A stretch of 64,000 bases of DNA from an uncultured Acidimicrobiales bacterium (lineage in GTDB: Bacteria; Actinomycetota; Acidimicrobiia; Acidimicrobiales; SZUA-35). The notes under the pieces were generated by a model. The model was not told the origin of the DNA. It was given only the letters and a program-made list of their open reading frames with translations, and did not search any database. Positions within the stretch are counted from its first letter, which is position 1. The number at the start of each line of letters is the position of its first letter. The DNA is taken from assembly GCA_938002965.1 (NCBI GenBank), contig CALKZY010000018.1, positions 124,001 to 188,000 on the forward strand, written 5' to 3'. A program made the translations under genes and the position numbers. Positions 50,305 to 58,697 of the stretch are shown here, in pieces.

Positions 50305-51600
50305 CTACGCCTGGGCTGACTGTTCGCCCACTCGGCGATCAAGTTTGGAGTTGATCAACTCCTGGACTCGCTGCCGCGCCGGTTCCGACGGCAATCGACT
50401 CAACACCTCGTCGTAGAAGCCGGCAACTATGAGACGGTCGGCCGCAGTCGGTGGAACGCCGCGAGCATGCAAATAGAAGCGCTGATCATCATCCACGGGG
50501 CTGACAGTCGAGGCGTGACTGCAATGAACCTCGTTGTTCTCGATCTCGAGGTTCGGCACCGACCAGGCCCAGGCATCCTCGCTGAGCTTGACGTTTCGGT
50601 TCGTCTGGAATGCATTTGTGCCCGCGCCGTCGGGATGGATGTGGATCAGCCCGGTGTAGATCGACCCGGACCGGTCGTCCTGCGTACCCTTAAACAACAG
50701 ATCGCTCCGAGTATCCCGGGCTTCATGGTGTTGGAAGGTTCGGAAGTCATGAATCTGATCGCCGTCACCGTAATAGGCGGCGATCAGCGAAGCGGTGGCT
50801 CCTCGACCGACAAGACGCGAGTCAGTCCGAAGCCGTAGGTACCGACCACCGAACGCCGCCACACCCGAAGTCAGGCTGGCCTGGCCGTCGATGCTGGACA
50901 GTTGACGACCGATCTGGAGATGATCGTCATTGTTCTCTTGGACGACCGTGTACCGGAGACGGCTGGCCTTGTTCGCCGTCAGCTCGGTAACTGGGAGTTG
51001 AAGTCCGGCACCTGGGCTTGACGTTTGGTGTTCGACCACAGTCAGCTCGCCTGCTTCTGCTGTTTCCACGATCAGATGTGGGCACGAGAGCGTTGACGGC
51101 GAGTCGTGATGGGTGACGACCACCACCGGCTCAGTCACAGCCACCTGGCCGGTTGAGCGGATCACGAGCGGACCAGGGCTGAACGCCTGATGCAGCTGAT
51201 CGAATTTGGTCGGCTCCGTCGGCGGTGTGGCCAGCCAGCGGCCGTCGTCCACTTCAACCGAGAGGCCCTTGGCCGCCCACCCTGGATCGAGCTGCACGTC
51301 AACGACATAGCCGTCGAGGATCAGTACAGACGCTGCAACTGACCCGAAACGGGCCAGAATCGCCTGACGGCTCTGTTCGGCACGCTCGACCGCCGCTGCC
51401 GATGGAGCATTCAACACCGGCTGAAGACCGTTCAGCAGCTCAACAAAGTCCGAATCGGAGATGGGGCTATAGCGCCATTCCTCGGTCTCGGTGGTTGGTA
51501 GCTCGGCGGCAACTGCCGCAGCCGCCGCATCGGCACGCCCAGGCCGGGCTGAGAGGCCAGCGGCGCCATCCAAAACAGTAGGAAAAAAGCGCTCATTCAC
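50305..51600 (-). CDS. sufD: SufD, Fe-S scaffold subunit
   Basis: A 431-residue protein from a GTG start. The SufB/SufD family beta-helix core is visible in FQHHEARDTRSDLLFKGTQDDRSGSIYTGLIHIHPDGAGTNAFQTNRN and NNEVHCSHASTVSPVDDDQRFYLHARG. The N-terminus (LPTTETEEWRYSPI) is SufD-like. SufD pairs with SufB and SufC to assemble clusters. It is the second gene of a minus-strand unit led by a small unknown protein. Confidence 0.92.
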   Translation of the reverse strand: MNERFFPTVLDGAAGLSARPGRADAAAAAVAAELPTTETEEWRYSPISDSDFVELLNGLQPVLNAPSAAAVERAEQSRQAILARFGSVAASVLILDGYVVDVQLDPGWAAKGLSVEVDDGRWLATPPTEPTKFDQLHQAFSPGPLVIRSTGQVAVTEPVVVVTHHDSPSTLSCPHLIVETAEAGELTVVEHQTSSPGAGLQLPVTELTANKASRLRYTVVQENNDDHLQIGRQLSSIDGQASLTSGVAAFGGRYLRLRTDSRLVGRGATASLIAAYYGDGDQIHDFRTFQHHEARDTRSDLLFKGTQDDRSGSIYTGLIHIHPDGAGTNAFQTNRNVKLSEDAWAWSVPNLEIENNEVHCSHASTVSPVDDDQRFYLHARGVPPTAADRLIVAGFYDEVLSRLPSEPARQRVQELINSKLDRRVGEQSAQA

Positions 51601-51617
51601 GGCCTAAACGATAGCGG

Positions 51618-51980
51618 CTACCGCTTGCCGAAAGGCCACCACTTGCGTCGAGTGTCACGTTGCCTTCGAGCCTCCTGCTCAGCGGCGTCAACCTCAGCCC
51701 TAACTTCGGGCCCAACGGCGTTGATAATGTTCTCGGCCTCGTCGAGCAGCGCTCCAATCGCAGGGTCGTCGCCAACGCTCGTAGGTGGCTCGGGGGTGGG
51801 TGGTGTAACCAGGGACCCGTGTCGCCAGTTAACGTCAGCCATTCGCCGCTCGTAGCTTCCACAATCGGCCGGACAATTCCATGGAGCTTCCGGTGCCAAG
51901 TCCAGAGCGCACTTCCTCATGGTGTCACCGCTCGGATACGACCGGCTCTGGAAGTGCTTGCAATCCTGACGCATAGCCAT
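51618..51980 (-). CDS. Small Cys-rich conserved protein preceding sufD
   Basis: A 120-residue protein from the ATG at 51980. The first half carries five cysteines in a conserved-looking frame (MAMRQDCKHFQSRSYPSGD, RKCALDLAPEAPWNCPADC), compatible with metal or cluster binding. The rest is helical and ends in a basic, Trp-containing tail (RKWWPFGKR). I recall similar proteins in actinobacteria, function unknown. The 17-bp gap to sufD suggests one unit; it may be linked to Fe-S assembly. Confidence 0.65.
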   Translation of the reverse strand: MAMRQDCKHFQSRSYPSGDTMRKCALDLAPEAPWNCPADCGSYERRMADVNWRHGSLVTPPTPEPPTSVGDDPAIGALLDEAENIINAVGPEVRAEVDAAEQEARRQRDTRRKWWPFGKR

Positions 51981-52103
51981 AGAACCATTTTGGCCCAAGC
52001 CGGCTGTCAATCCGCACCGCAAATGCCAATATCCCGTTTGATATCCGGGGCGAATGACTGCGGCCCCTACAAGCCGCCTGATGGCAACTAGGCTGGCCGA
52101 ACT

Positions 52104-52820
52104 ATGGCAACCATTCATCTGGACGCAAAGCCCGACGACTATGCCCCGTTGGTTCTCATGCCCGGTGACCCACTACGGGCAAAGTTCGTAGCCGAGAGCT
52201 ACCTCGACGACGTCCGCCAGGTTTCCTCGGTGCGGAACATGCTCGGATTCACAGGCAGCTACAACGGCCACCCTGTATCGGTCCAAGGATCGGGGATGGG
52301 GATCCCCTCAATGCAGATTTACGCCACCGAACTCATCAAAGACTTTGGGGCGAAGAAGATCGTTCGCATCGGCTCCTGCGGCGCACTCCTCGATGATGTT
52401 TCACTGGGCGACGTCATCATCGCCATGACGGCCGGTACGGACTCGCAGGTCAACCGCCGACGTCTTCATGGCCATGACTTCCCACCGGCCGCTTCCTGGG
52501 ACTTGTTGCGCAGCGTTGTCAATCAGGCTGAGATTGTCGGTGCTCCGCACCGTGTCGGCCCAATCTTCACCTCGGACTTCTTCTACGAGCCTGACGACTC
52601 CGGGCTGTTCGCTCTGCTCGAACGATACGGATTCCTGGCAGTCGAGATGGAGGCGGCCGGCCTCTATGGCGTTGCCGCCGAATATGGAGTTGAAGCCCTA
52701 GTGGTAGCCACGGTCAGCGATCACATCAAACATCACGAAGCAATGAGCGCCGAGGAGCGGCAAACCACATTTCACAACATGATCGCCGTCGTCCTCGACG
52801 CCCTGTGCCCGTCGAATTAG
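52104..52820 (+). CDS. deoD: Purine-nucleoside phosphorylase, DeoD type
   Basis: A 238-residue protein with the hexameric PNP motifs: LMPGDPLRAKFVAESYLDD, GSGMGIPSMQIYATEL, RIGSCGALLDDVSLGDVIIA, EMEAAGLYGVAAEYGVEALVVATVSDHI. It reversibly splits purine nucleosides to base and ribose 1-phosphate. It is divergent from the sufD unit. The VWA lipoprotein gene, on the other strand, ends 4 bp after its stop. Confidence 0.95.
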   Translation: MATIHLDAKPDDYAPLVLMPGDPLRAKFVAESYLDDVRQVSSVRNMLGFTGSYNGHPVSVQGSGMGIPSMQIYATELIKDFGAKKIVRIGSCGALLDDVSLGDVIIAMTAGTDSQVNRRRLHGHDFPPAASWDLLRSVVNQAEIVGAPHRVGPIFTSDFFYEPDDSGLFALLERYGFLAVEMEAAGLYGVAAEYGVEALVVATVSDHIKHHEAMSAEERQTTFHNMIAVVLDALCPSN

Positions 52821-52824
52821 GGGT

Positions 52825-54582
52825 CTAGCTTCGATCTCGGGCGATCCGAATCAGATCAACCAGCTCAGCCACTCGATCTGAGGTGCCGGCCAGCGACTCG
52901 GCTTCGGCCTCGATCTGTGACAACGAGACTTCGCCTCGGTGTGGGCTGTCTCGGAGCACCTCGGCGAACGATGCCACGGTCACGGCCAGACGGAAGTCGT
53001 TGCTGGTATCGGCCCAGCGATCCTCCAACATTGACGCCGTCAGCTCCAGCCTGGTTTCGCGTACCGAGCGCTCCTCAGGATCCTCCCACCGGAGTTGCGC
53101 AGTACCCAAGCGGTCACGATCAGCGATACCAGCAACCAGCGTAAGTTCGTAGATCGCTGTTACCTGATGACCGGCACCAAGCTCGCCTGCATCAACGTCG
53201 TCGTTGCGGAAGTCATCGTCGAGAACCGCTCGGTTCTCGAAGCCGATCAGCCGGTAAGCCTGCACAGTGTCAGGATTGAAGTCGACTTGGATCTTCCCAT
53301 CGATGGCGGCGGTCACCAACGTTGAAACCAGCTCGTCGCTGAACAGCCGTTGGGCCTCCGAAAGCTCGTCCACATAGGCGTAGAAGCCGTCACCTTGGTC
53401 GGCCAGCTGCTCCATCATGACGTCGTTGAACCCGTCCATACCGACTCCGATAGTGACCAATTGAATCCCCTCATCGGCATCGTCGCGGATCATGGAGGCC
53501 AGGCCGTCAGGATCTACCAGGCCGACATTGGCAATGCCGTCTGATGCCAGAATGACTCGGTTGACACCGTCGGTCCGGTAATGCGAGTTGGCCACGCTGT
53601 AACCCACTTCAAGGCCCGCCTGCAGGTTGGTGGATCCGGTCGTCTGGAGCGAGTTGATGGCGTCAAGGATGACTCCCCGATCGGAAACCGGTGTCGGGTC
53701 GAGAACCACAATCCCGTCGTCGCTGTAGGTCACAATGGCGACGGTGTCGTCGTCGTTCAACTCCCGGGTCAAACCGCTGAGCGAGTCGATCACCAGCCCA
53801 AGCCGGTTCGGGCGGTCCATCGAACCTGACGTATCCACCACAAAGGTCAATGCAGCCGGAGGGCGATCGCCCCCGGCTATCTCTTCGGCCTGAACTCCCA
53901 GGCGAAGAATGACGTTGTCGCCGTTGTAGGGTGACGGACCGCCATCGGCAACGACCGTCAGACCCTCGCCGGGCGCCGGATAGTCGTAGCGGAAACTGTT
54001 GACGTACTCCTCCACTCGAACCGACTCCGGAGGCGGCAATTGCCCTTGTTCAAGCATTGCCCTCGCCACCGTGTAGCTCCCGGTGTCCACATCGAGGGCG
54101 AACGTCGAGAGCGGGTCCCGGCTTGTTTCCACGAACGACCGGATGCCATAGTCACGAAAGTTGGCATCCACCTCGCCCTCAGGCGCCTCGGCATCTTCGG
54201 AGCCGAAAAGGCCGTCGCTAGGCGCCGCAGCGCGCTGGGCGGTGGCGGCGTCTGAGTCCGCTTGGGCAAGATCTACCGCCTCGCCTGCGGACTCGTTGTC
54301 CTCCATGGCCTCTTCGTCTTCCATGGCTTCTTCCGCGACGTCGGAATCGTCCATGGCATCGGAGGCTTCTTCGTCTGCAGAGGCCTCGACCTCTTCAGCA
54401 GCAGACCCAACAGCCTCCTCGGATTCATCGGTCGTTTCTGCCGAGGTATCGGCAGAGTCCTCCGAACCGCAGGCGGCGACTAAGCCGAAGAGGGCAATAA
54501 CAAACGCCACCAGCAAGGTTGCGTTGAAGCGGCTCAGTCGGGGCGGGGCGGAACAGGTGTCAGCTGTTGGTTTCGCAGTCAT
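52825..54582 (-). CDS. VWA-domain lipoprotein (YfbK-like)
   Basis: A 585-residue protein with a signal and lipobox (LVAFVIALFGLVAAC). A strongly acidic, Glu/Asp/Ser low-complexity stretch follows (about 40-105). The N-terminal VWA-associated region is RSFVETSRDPLSTFALDVDTGSYTVARAMLEQG. The VWA domain has an intact MIDAS motif (FVVDTSGSMDRPNR), and the C-terminal DUF3520-like part is LVAGIADRDRLGTAQLRWEDPEE. It probably binds a divalent-metal-linked partner at the outer surface; function unknown. Confidence 0.9.
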   Translation of the reverse strand: MTAKPTADTCSAPPRLSRFNATLLVAFVIALFGLVAACGSEDSADTSAETTDESEEAVGSAAEEVEASADEEASDAMDDSDVAEEAMEDEEAMEDNESAGEAVDLAQADSDAATAQRAAAPSDGLFGSEDAEAPEGEVDANFRDYGIRSFVETSRDPLSTFALDVDTGSYTVARAMLEQGQLPPPESVRVEEYVNSFRYDYPAPGEGLTVVADGGPSPYNGDNVILRLGVQAEEIAGGDRPPAALTFVVDTSGSMDRPNRLGLVIDSLSGLTRELNDDDTVAIVTYSDDGIVVLDPTPVSDRGVILDAINSLQTTGSTNLQAGLEVGYSVANSHYRTDGVNRVILASDGIANVGLVDPDGLASMIRDDADEGIQLVTIGVGMDGFNDVMMEQLADQGDGFYAYVDELSEAQRLFSDELVSTLVTAAIDGKIQVDFNPDTVQAYRLIGFENRAVLDDDFRNDDVDAGELGAGHQVTAIYELTLVAGIADRDRLGTAQLRWEDPEERSVRETRLELTASMLEDRWADTSNDFRLAVTVASFAEVLRDSPHRGEVSLSQIEAEAESLAGTSDRVAELVDLIRIARDRS

Positions 54583-54778
54583 GTTGGCTTAGGCGAAGGC
54601 AATCATGGTGGTAGTTCCCATCTTCACTGTTCTGTCACACTAGTGTCTCAGGCAGGGCACACGCCCGGATGCCGCCGCAGATAACTTCGCGACAAAATGC
54701 ACCGACAGTACGTCATAACAATTGTGTCGGGCACGATCGCCTCAGCGAGCGGCCCCAACTACCAAAGGAGACACCCAA

Positions 54779-54970
54779 GTGGGATTGATGGATAACGCCA
54801 AGGACATGGCTGGTAAAGCCAAGGACGCTGTGGACCAGGCCAAGGACTTGGCTGACGAGCACGCCGACAAGCTTCCCGGCGACATGGGCGATAAAGCCCA
54901 GGAGCTGGCCGACAAGGCCGACTCAGTGACTGACAAGATTCCCGGTGGCATGGGCGACGCCGCCGAGTAG
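54779..54970 (+). CDS. Small helical Rv0909-like protein
   Basis: 63 residues from a GTG start with a strong AAAGGAG eight bases upstream. The whole protein is Lys/Asp/Ala helix repeats (DNAKDMAGKAKDAVDQAKD, DEHADKLPGDMGDKAQEL), resembling short Rv0909-type proteins annotated as putative antitoxins and also CsbD-like stress proteins. No toxin partner lies next to it. It is followed by a strong terminator, consistent with a highly expressed stress protein. Confidence 0.72.
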   Translation: MGLMDNAKDMAGKAKDAVDQAKDLADEHADKLPGDMGDKAQELADKADSVTDKIPGGMGDAAE

Positions 54971-55013
54971 GAATACTTGATTAGGGTCCCGTTTCTCCAT
55001 CGGGGCCGATTCG

Positions 55014-55041
55014 AAAGGGGTTCGGGCAACCGGACCCCTTT
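55014..55041. terminator. Bidirectional intrinsic terminator
   Basis: A 12-bp stem with one G-U pair (AAAGGGGTTCGG/CCGGACCCCTTT) closed by a GCAA tetraloop and flanked by T- and A-rich sequence. It separates the small helical gene and the convergent CoA transferase gene. Confidence 0.85.
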
Positions 55042-55066
55042 TCGGCGTTTTCAACAACGTGCCAAG

Positions 55067-56443
55067 CTAGCAACAGGACCTGAACGCAGGCTCGCTTGAA
55101 CGCAAGGTTTGAGCGGGCATCGTCCAACCCGTTTGCACCCCATCGATGGAGAACGGTGGAGGAAATCGCCGAACGTCGCCCCACGGGCTGGGTTCGATTG
55201 GTTGCCCTAACGTCGACACCGCGCCAACTGTCTCGGTCGACGTCAGCCGGGGTACCGAACCCGCCGTTACTCCAACTTCGAGCAGCAGTTGTGCCTGACG
55301 AGCCAATGACAGCCGGGCGGATTCAACAGCCACACCGAACAGACGGGCCCGAACAGCTTGAACGACGGCGGTGGCCGTGAGGTAACCAGTCGAATGGTCG
55401 AGAATCTGATACGGCAAGGCCACGACATCGTCACCAAGTTCCACCGCGAGGCCGGTGCTGCGCTGAACGAGGCTGTCGAACCCCCGGCGATTACGCCAGG
55501 CACCGGTCCAACCAAAGGCGTTTAGGCCGACCGACAGCAATCGCGGGTTGATGGCATGCAGCTTTGAGCGTCCAAAGCCGAGGCGGTCAAGGACATCAGC
55601 CCTGTACCCGTGAACTAGGACGTGAGCCTCGGCCACCAACGAGGAAAACGTGGCTTGATCATCGGCCTGGCGCAAATCCAACCCAGCGCACGCCTTGCCG
55701 ACGGTCATGTCGACTTCCAGGGCGCCGTCGGACCAATCCGGTGGATCTACGCGAAGAACCTGTGCTCCACATCCGGCAAGGAATCGGGTTGCCACCGGCC
55801 CGGCGATGACACGGGTCAAGTCGAGGACCTTCAAACCAGCGAGCGGGCGGGAGCTTCCTTCCGGAACCCAAGACATATCGTTGGACGTCCCGTGGCCCCA
55901 CTGGATTATCGGCTCGGCGGCAACGGCCTTACCCTGCTCGTGACGTTGCCACTCTTGCGCCGTCCGCAGCTGAACTGCACATCCACCGGCCCGGTAGATC
56001 GCTTCCTCCAACGCTGCAGACTTCCATTGCGCTGCCTTCTCGATGGCAGCCTCTACTGATCCAACTTCCCCCAGCACGGAGAGAGCTGCATTCCTGTGGT
56101 GAGCGGCGTTTGTATGAAACCGCACCCTACCGTCGCTGGTTCTGTAGTCTCTGGCGAAGCGATCCCAGACATCCGGAACCGTCCAGTCGACAGGCTCGAA
56201 GCCACGACGACACCATTGATCAACCAGGCCTCGGTCGATCACGACGGAGGCCTGGTTGCCCGTAAGGTCGCTCACCAAGCCGCTCACCGATGAGGCAGCG
56301 GCCACTATCGACGCGACAGCAAGATCGCTGACCTCACCGTGAGCAGACTGCCCGATGAACCGAACTTGACCGGGCTCTCCCGAAAGCTCGAGGAATCGAG
56401 CAGCAACCTGAATCTGTTGGTTGAATCGACTGAGGGCGCTCAT
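55067..56443 (-). CDS. CaiB/BaiF family III CoA transferase with permuted domain order
   Basis: A 458-residue protein. Residues 1-200 resemble the C-terminal part of family III transferases (GRVRFHTNAAHHRNAAL, YRAGGCAVQLRTAQEWQRHEQG). Then the family's usual N-terminal part starts: RPLAGLKVLDLTRVIAGPVATRFLAGCGAQVLRVDPP, VHGYRADVLDRLGFGRSKLHAINPRLL and RRGFDSLVQRSTG with the catalytic Asp. Such permuted forms are found in actinobacteria as far as I recall. The family exchanges CoA between acyl thioesters and acids. It sits 30 bp downstream of sufB, but no link to Fe-S assembly is evident. Confidence 0.82.
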   Translation of the reverse strand: MSALSRFNQQIQVAARFLELSGEPGQVRFIGQSAHGEVSDLAVASIVAAASSVSGLVSDLTGNQASVVIDRGLVDQWCRRGFEPVDWTVPDVWDRFARDYRTSDGRVRFHTNAAHHRNAALSVLGEVGSVEAAIEKAAQWKSAALEEAIYRAGGCAVQLRTAQEWQRHEQGKAVAAEPIIQWGHGTSNDMSWVPEGSSRPLAGLKVLDLTRVIAGPVATRFLAGCGAQVLRVDPPDWSDGALEVDMTVGKACAGLDLRQADDQATFSSLVAEAHVLVHGYRADVLDRLGFGRSKLHAINPRLLSVGLNAFGWTGAWRNRRGFDSLVQRSTGLAVELGDDVVALPYQILDHSTGYLTATAVVQAVRARLFGVAVESARLSLARQAQLLLEVGVTAGSVPRLTSTETVGAVSTLGQPIEPSPWGDVRRFPPPFSIDGVQTGWTMPAQTLRSSEPAFRSCC

Positions 56444-56473
56444 TGTCGCCGTCGATCGATCCGCTCCGGTGGC

Positions 56474-57877
56474 TTAACCTACCGAGCCTTCCATCTGCAG
56501 TTCAATCAACCGCGACCACTCGACCGCATACTCCATCGGCAACGTCCTGGTGACCGGCTCGATAAACCCGTTCACAACCATGCCTATGGCCTGCTCTTCG
56601 GACAGCCCTCGGCTCATCAGATAGAAAAGCTGCTCGTCGGCAACCTTTGACACTGTGGCCTCATGGCCGATCTCCGCGTCCAGCGCACCGATCTCCATGT
56701 AGGGATAGGTGTCGCTGATGGAATCCTCGTCAAGAATCAAGGCGTCGCATTGGACGTGGCTCTTGCAGCCGTAGGCGTCGTCCTCAACTCGGACGAGACC
56801 ACGATAGCTGGACCGCCCGCCATCTTTGGAGATGGATTTGGAGACGATCTTCGAGGTTGTTTCAGGAGCAGCGTGAACCATCTTTGCCCCGGTGTCTTGA
56901 TGTTGCCCGGCGCCAGCGTAAGCCACTGACAGCACCTCGCCGGTGGCCTTCGGGCCTACCAGCCAGACAGCCGGGTACTTCATCGTGAGGCGGGAACCAA
57001 TGTTGCCGTCGATCCACTCCATGTGGCCCTCGGCTTCAACCATGGCCCTCTTGGTTACCAGGTTGAATACGTTCGACGACCAGTTCTGGATGGTCGTATA
57101 GGTCACATGAGCGCTGGGCTTCACCACGATCTCGACTACGGCCGAGTGCAATGAATCGGATGTGTAAACCGGGGCGGAACAGCCCTCGATGTAATGGACC
57201 TTCGAGCCCTCATCAGCGATGATCAGCGTGCGCTCGAATTGACCCATGTTCTCGGCGTTGATTCGGAAGTACGCCTGAAGTGGCATCTCCACTTCGACGC
57301 CGGGGGGAACATAGATGAATGAACCACCGGACCACACCGAGGTGTTGAGCGCTGAAAACTTATTGTCGTTCATCGGGATGATCTTGCCGAAGTAGGGCTT
57401 GACCAGCTCGGGATACTCACGCAGGGCAGTGTCCATGTCGCAGAACACGACACCCTGACGCTCCAGGTCCTCACGATTGCGGTGGAACACGACCTCGGAC
57501 TCGTACTGAGCCGTCACGCCAGCCAGATACTTCCGCTCGGCCTCGGGGATACCAAGCTTCTCGTAGGTGTCCTTGATGGCGTCTGGAAGATCGTCCCAGT
57601 CGTTCACCTGACCTTCGGTCGGCTTGATGTAGTAGAAGATGTCGTCGAAGTAGATCTCGGACATGTCGCCGCCCCAGTTGGGCATCGGGCGTCGATCGAA
57701 GTGACGCAGCGACTTGAGGCGCATGTCGAGCATCCAGTCCGGCTCGCCCTTCATCCACGACATCTCGCGAACGATGTCTTCGTTGATGCCCTTTTTGGGC
57801 TTGAAGACATAATCTTCTTCGTCGCTCCAGCCGAGCTTGTAGCGGCCAAGGTCCAGGTTTTCAGGCGTTACCGTCAT
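56474..57877 (-). CDS. sufB: SufB, Fe-S scaffold subunit
   Basis: A 467-residue protein from the ATG at 57877 behind GGAG (a GTG at 57883 is possible). Marks of Suf[57 protein letters not shown], the core [20 protein letters not shown] (conserved Cys), [33 protein letters not shown] with the metal-binding Glu/His region. SufB forms the cluster-building core with SufC and SufD. Here it is separated from sufD by about 5 kb. Its promoter carries the same 17-bp motif as the sufC-sufS unit. Confidence 0.95.
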   Translation of the reverse strand: MTVTPENLDLGRYKLGWSDEEDYVFKPKKGINEDIVREMSWMKGEPDWMLDMRLKSLRHFDRRPMPNWGGDMSEIYFDDIFYYIKPTEGQVNDWDDLPDAIKDTYEKLGIPEAERKYLAGVTAQYESEVVFHRNREDLERQGVVFCDMDTALREYPELVKPYFGKIIPMNDNKFSALNTSVWSGGSFIYVPPGVEVEMPLQAYFRINAENMGQFERTLIIADEGSKVHYIEGCSAPVYTSDSLHSAVVEIVVKPSAHVTYTTIQNWSSNVFNLVTKRAMVEAEGHMEWIDGNIGSRLTMKYPAVWLVGPKATGEVLSVAYAGAGQHQDTGAKMVHAAPETTSKIVSKSISKDGGRSSYRGLVRVEDDAYGCKSHVQCDALILDEDSISDTYPYMEIGALDAEIGHEATVSKVADEQLFYLMSRGLSEEQAIGMVVNGFIEPVTRTLPMEYAVEWSRLIELQMEGSVG

Positions 57878-57952
57878 CTGCACTCCACTTCGGACATGTG
57901 TGTTGTGGGTCTCTCACCATGTCATTGCGACCGTTGTGAGACTTGACCCCAG

Positions 57953-57970
57953 GACTGACCATGGTCAGTC
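57953..57970. promoter_or_regulatory. Perfect 18-bp palindrome in the sufB leader
   Basis: GACTGACCATGGTCAGTC is identical to its reverse complement and lies between the candidate operator and the sufB start. It could be a second operator or, in RNA, a hairpin without a loop. It is not present at the other suf promoter. Confidence 0.6.
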
Positions 57971-57986
57971 AGCTCCAAGAGTAATA

Positions 57987-58003
57987 AACACTACGTAGAT
58001 TGT
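57987..58003. promoter_or_regulatory. Candidate Suf-regulon operator 2
   Basis: AACACTACGTAGATTGT, identical over 17 bp to the site at 45726-45742. On the minus strand it falls between a possible -35 (TTGTTA, 58008-58003) and -10 (TATTAC) of the sufB promoter, a position that fits repression. Confidence 0.7.
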
Positions 58004-58035
58004 AACAAACCCGGATGACGTTATGCCCGGAAAAC

Positions 58036-58557
58036 TCAGTCCAAACGACGTAGTTGTGACCGATACAACCGGGCTCGCTCTACATAAGCCTCAACGCCGG
58101 GAAGGATCATGTCGGCGGAGACCTTGTCGAGGCGCAGTTTGGCCGGTACGCCAAGGGCCATTGCCCCGCTCGGAACCTCCATGTCATTGGGCACGACGGC
58201 GTTGGACCCCACCAGGGCATTGGTTCGGATGACGGCACGGTGAAGCACTACGGCACCATTGCCGACCAAAGCCTGGTCTTCGACGATGCAGCCCTCAAGG
58301 TGAACTAAGTGGCCGATGATGCAGTCGTCGCCGACCATCGTCGGATCCTCCAGCGTGGTGTGCAGAACCGAGCCGTCTTGGATCGACGTGCGCCGACCGA
58401 TGGAGATCAGGCCATCACCGTCACCGCGGAGCACGGCCGATGGCCAAATCGACGCATCAGCGCCAATCTCGACGTTGCCGATAACCGACGCCTGAGGATG
58501 AACAAAGGCCGTCGGGTGGACCCGGGGCTCCCAACCGCCCAACGCGTAGATAGCCAT
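58036..58557 (-). CDS. Gamma-class carbonic anhydrase-like left-handed beta-helix protein
   Basis: A 173-residue hexapeptide-repeat protein. Zinc ligands fit gamma-CA: His in SVLHTT and the pair in CIIGHLVHLEGC. Repeated VIGNVEIGADASIWPSAV and ALVGNGAVVLHRAVIRTNALVGSNAV text marks the beta-helix. Some relatives are acyltransferases or act in other chemistry, so carbonic anhydrase activity is likely but not certain. Divergent from the PIG-L gene; a GTG at 58563 is an alternative start. Confidence 0.85.
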   Translation of the reverse strand: MAIYALGGWEPRVHPTAFVHPQASVIGNVEIGADASIWPSAVLRGDGDGLISIGRRTSIQDGSVLHTTLEDPTMVGDDCIIGHLVHLEGCIVEDQALVGNGAVVLHRAVIRTNALVGSNAVVPNDMEVPSGAMALGVPAKLRLDKVSADMILPGVEAYVERARLYRSQLRRLD

Positions 58558-58697
58558 CTGCACAACTTACCGGGCCCCTGCGACGCAAACTCTGCCGCCC
58601 CAGCGACGCCAAACCTGACAACTCGCAATTCGCCGCACCATTTCGAGCTGCCACTTTCGACCTGCCATTTCGCGGTGGCGACGAATAAGCTGGCGCC

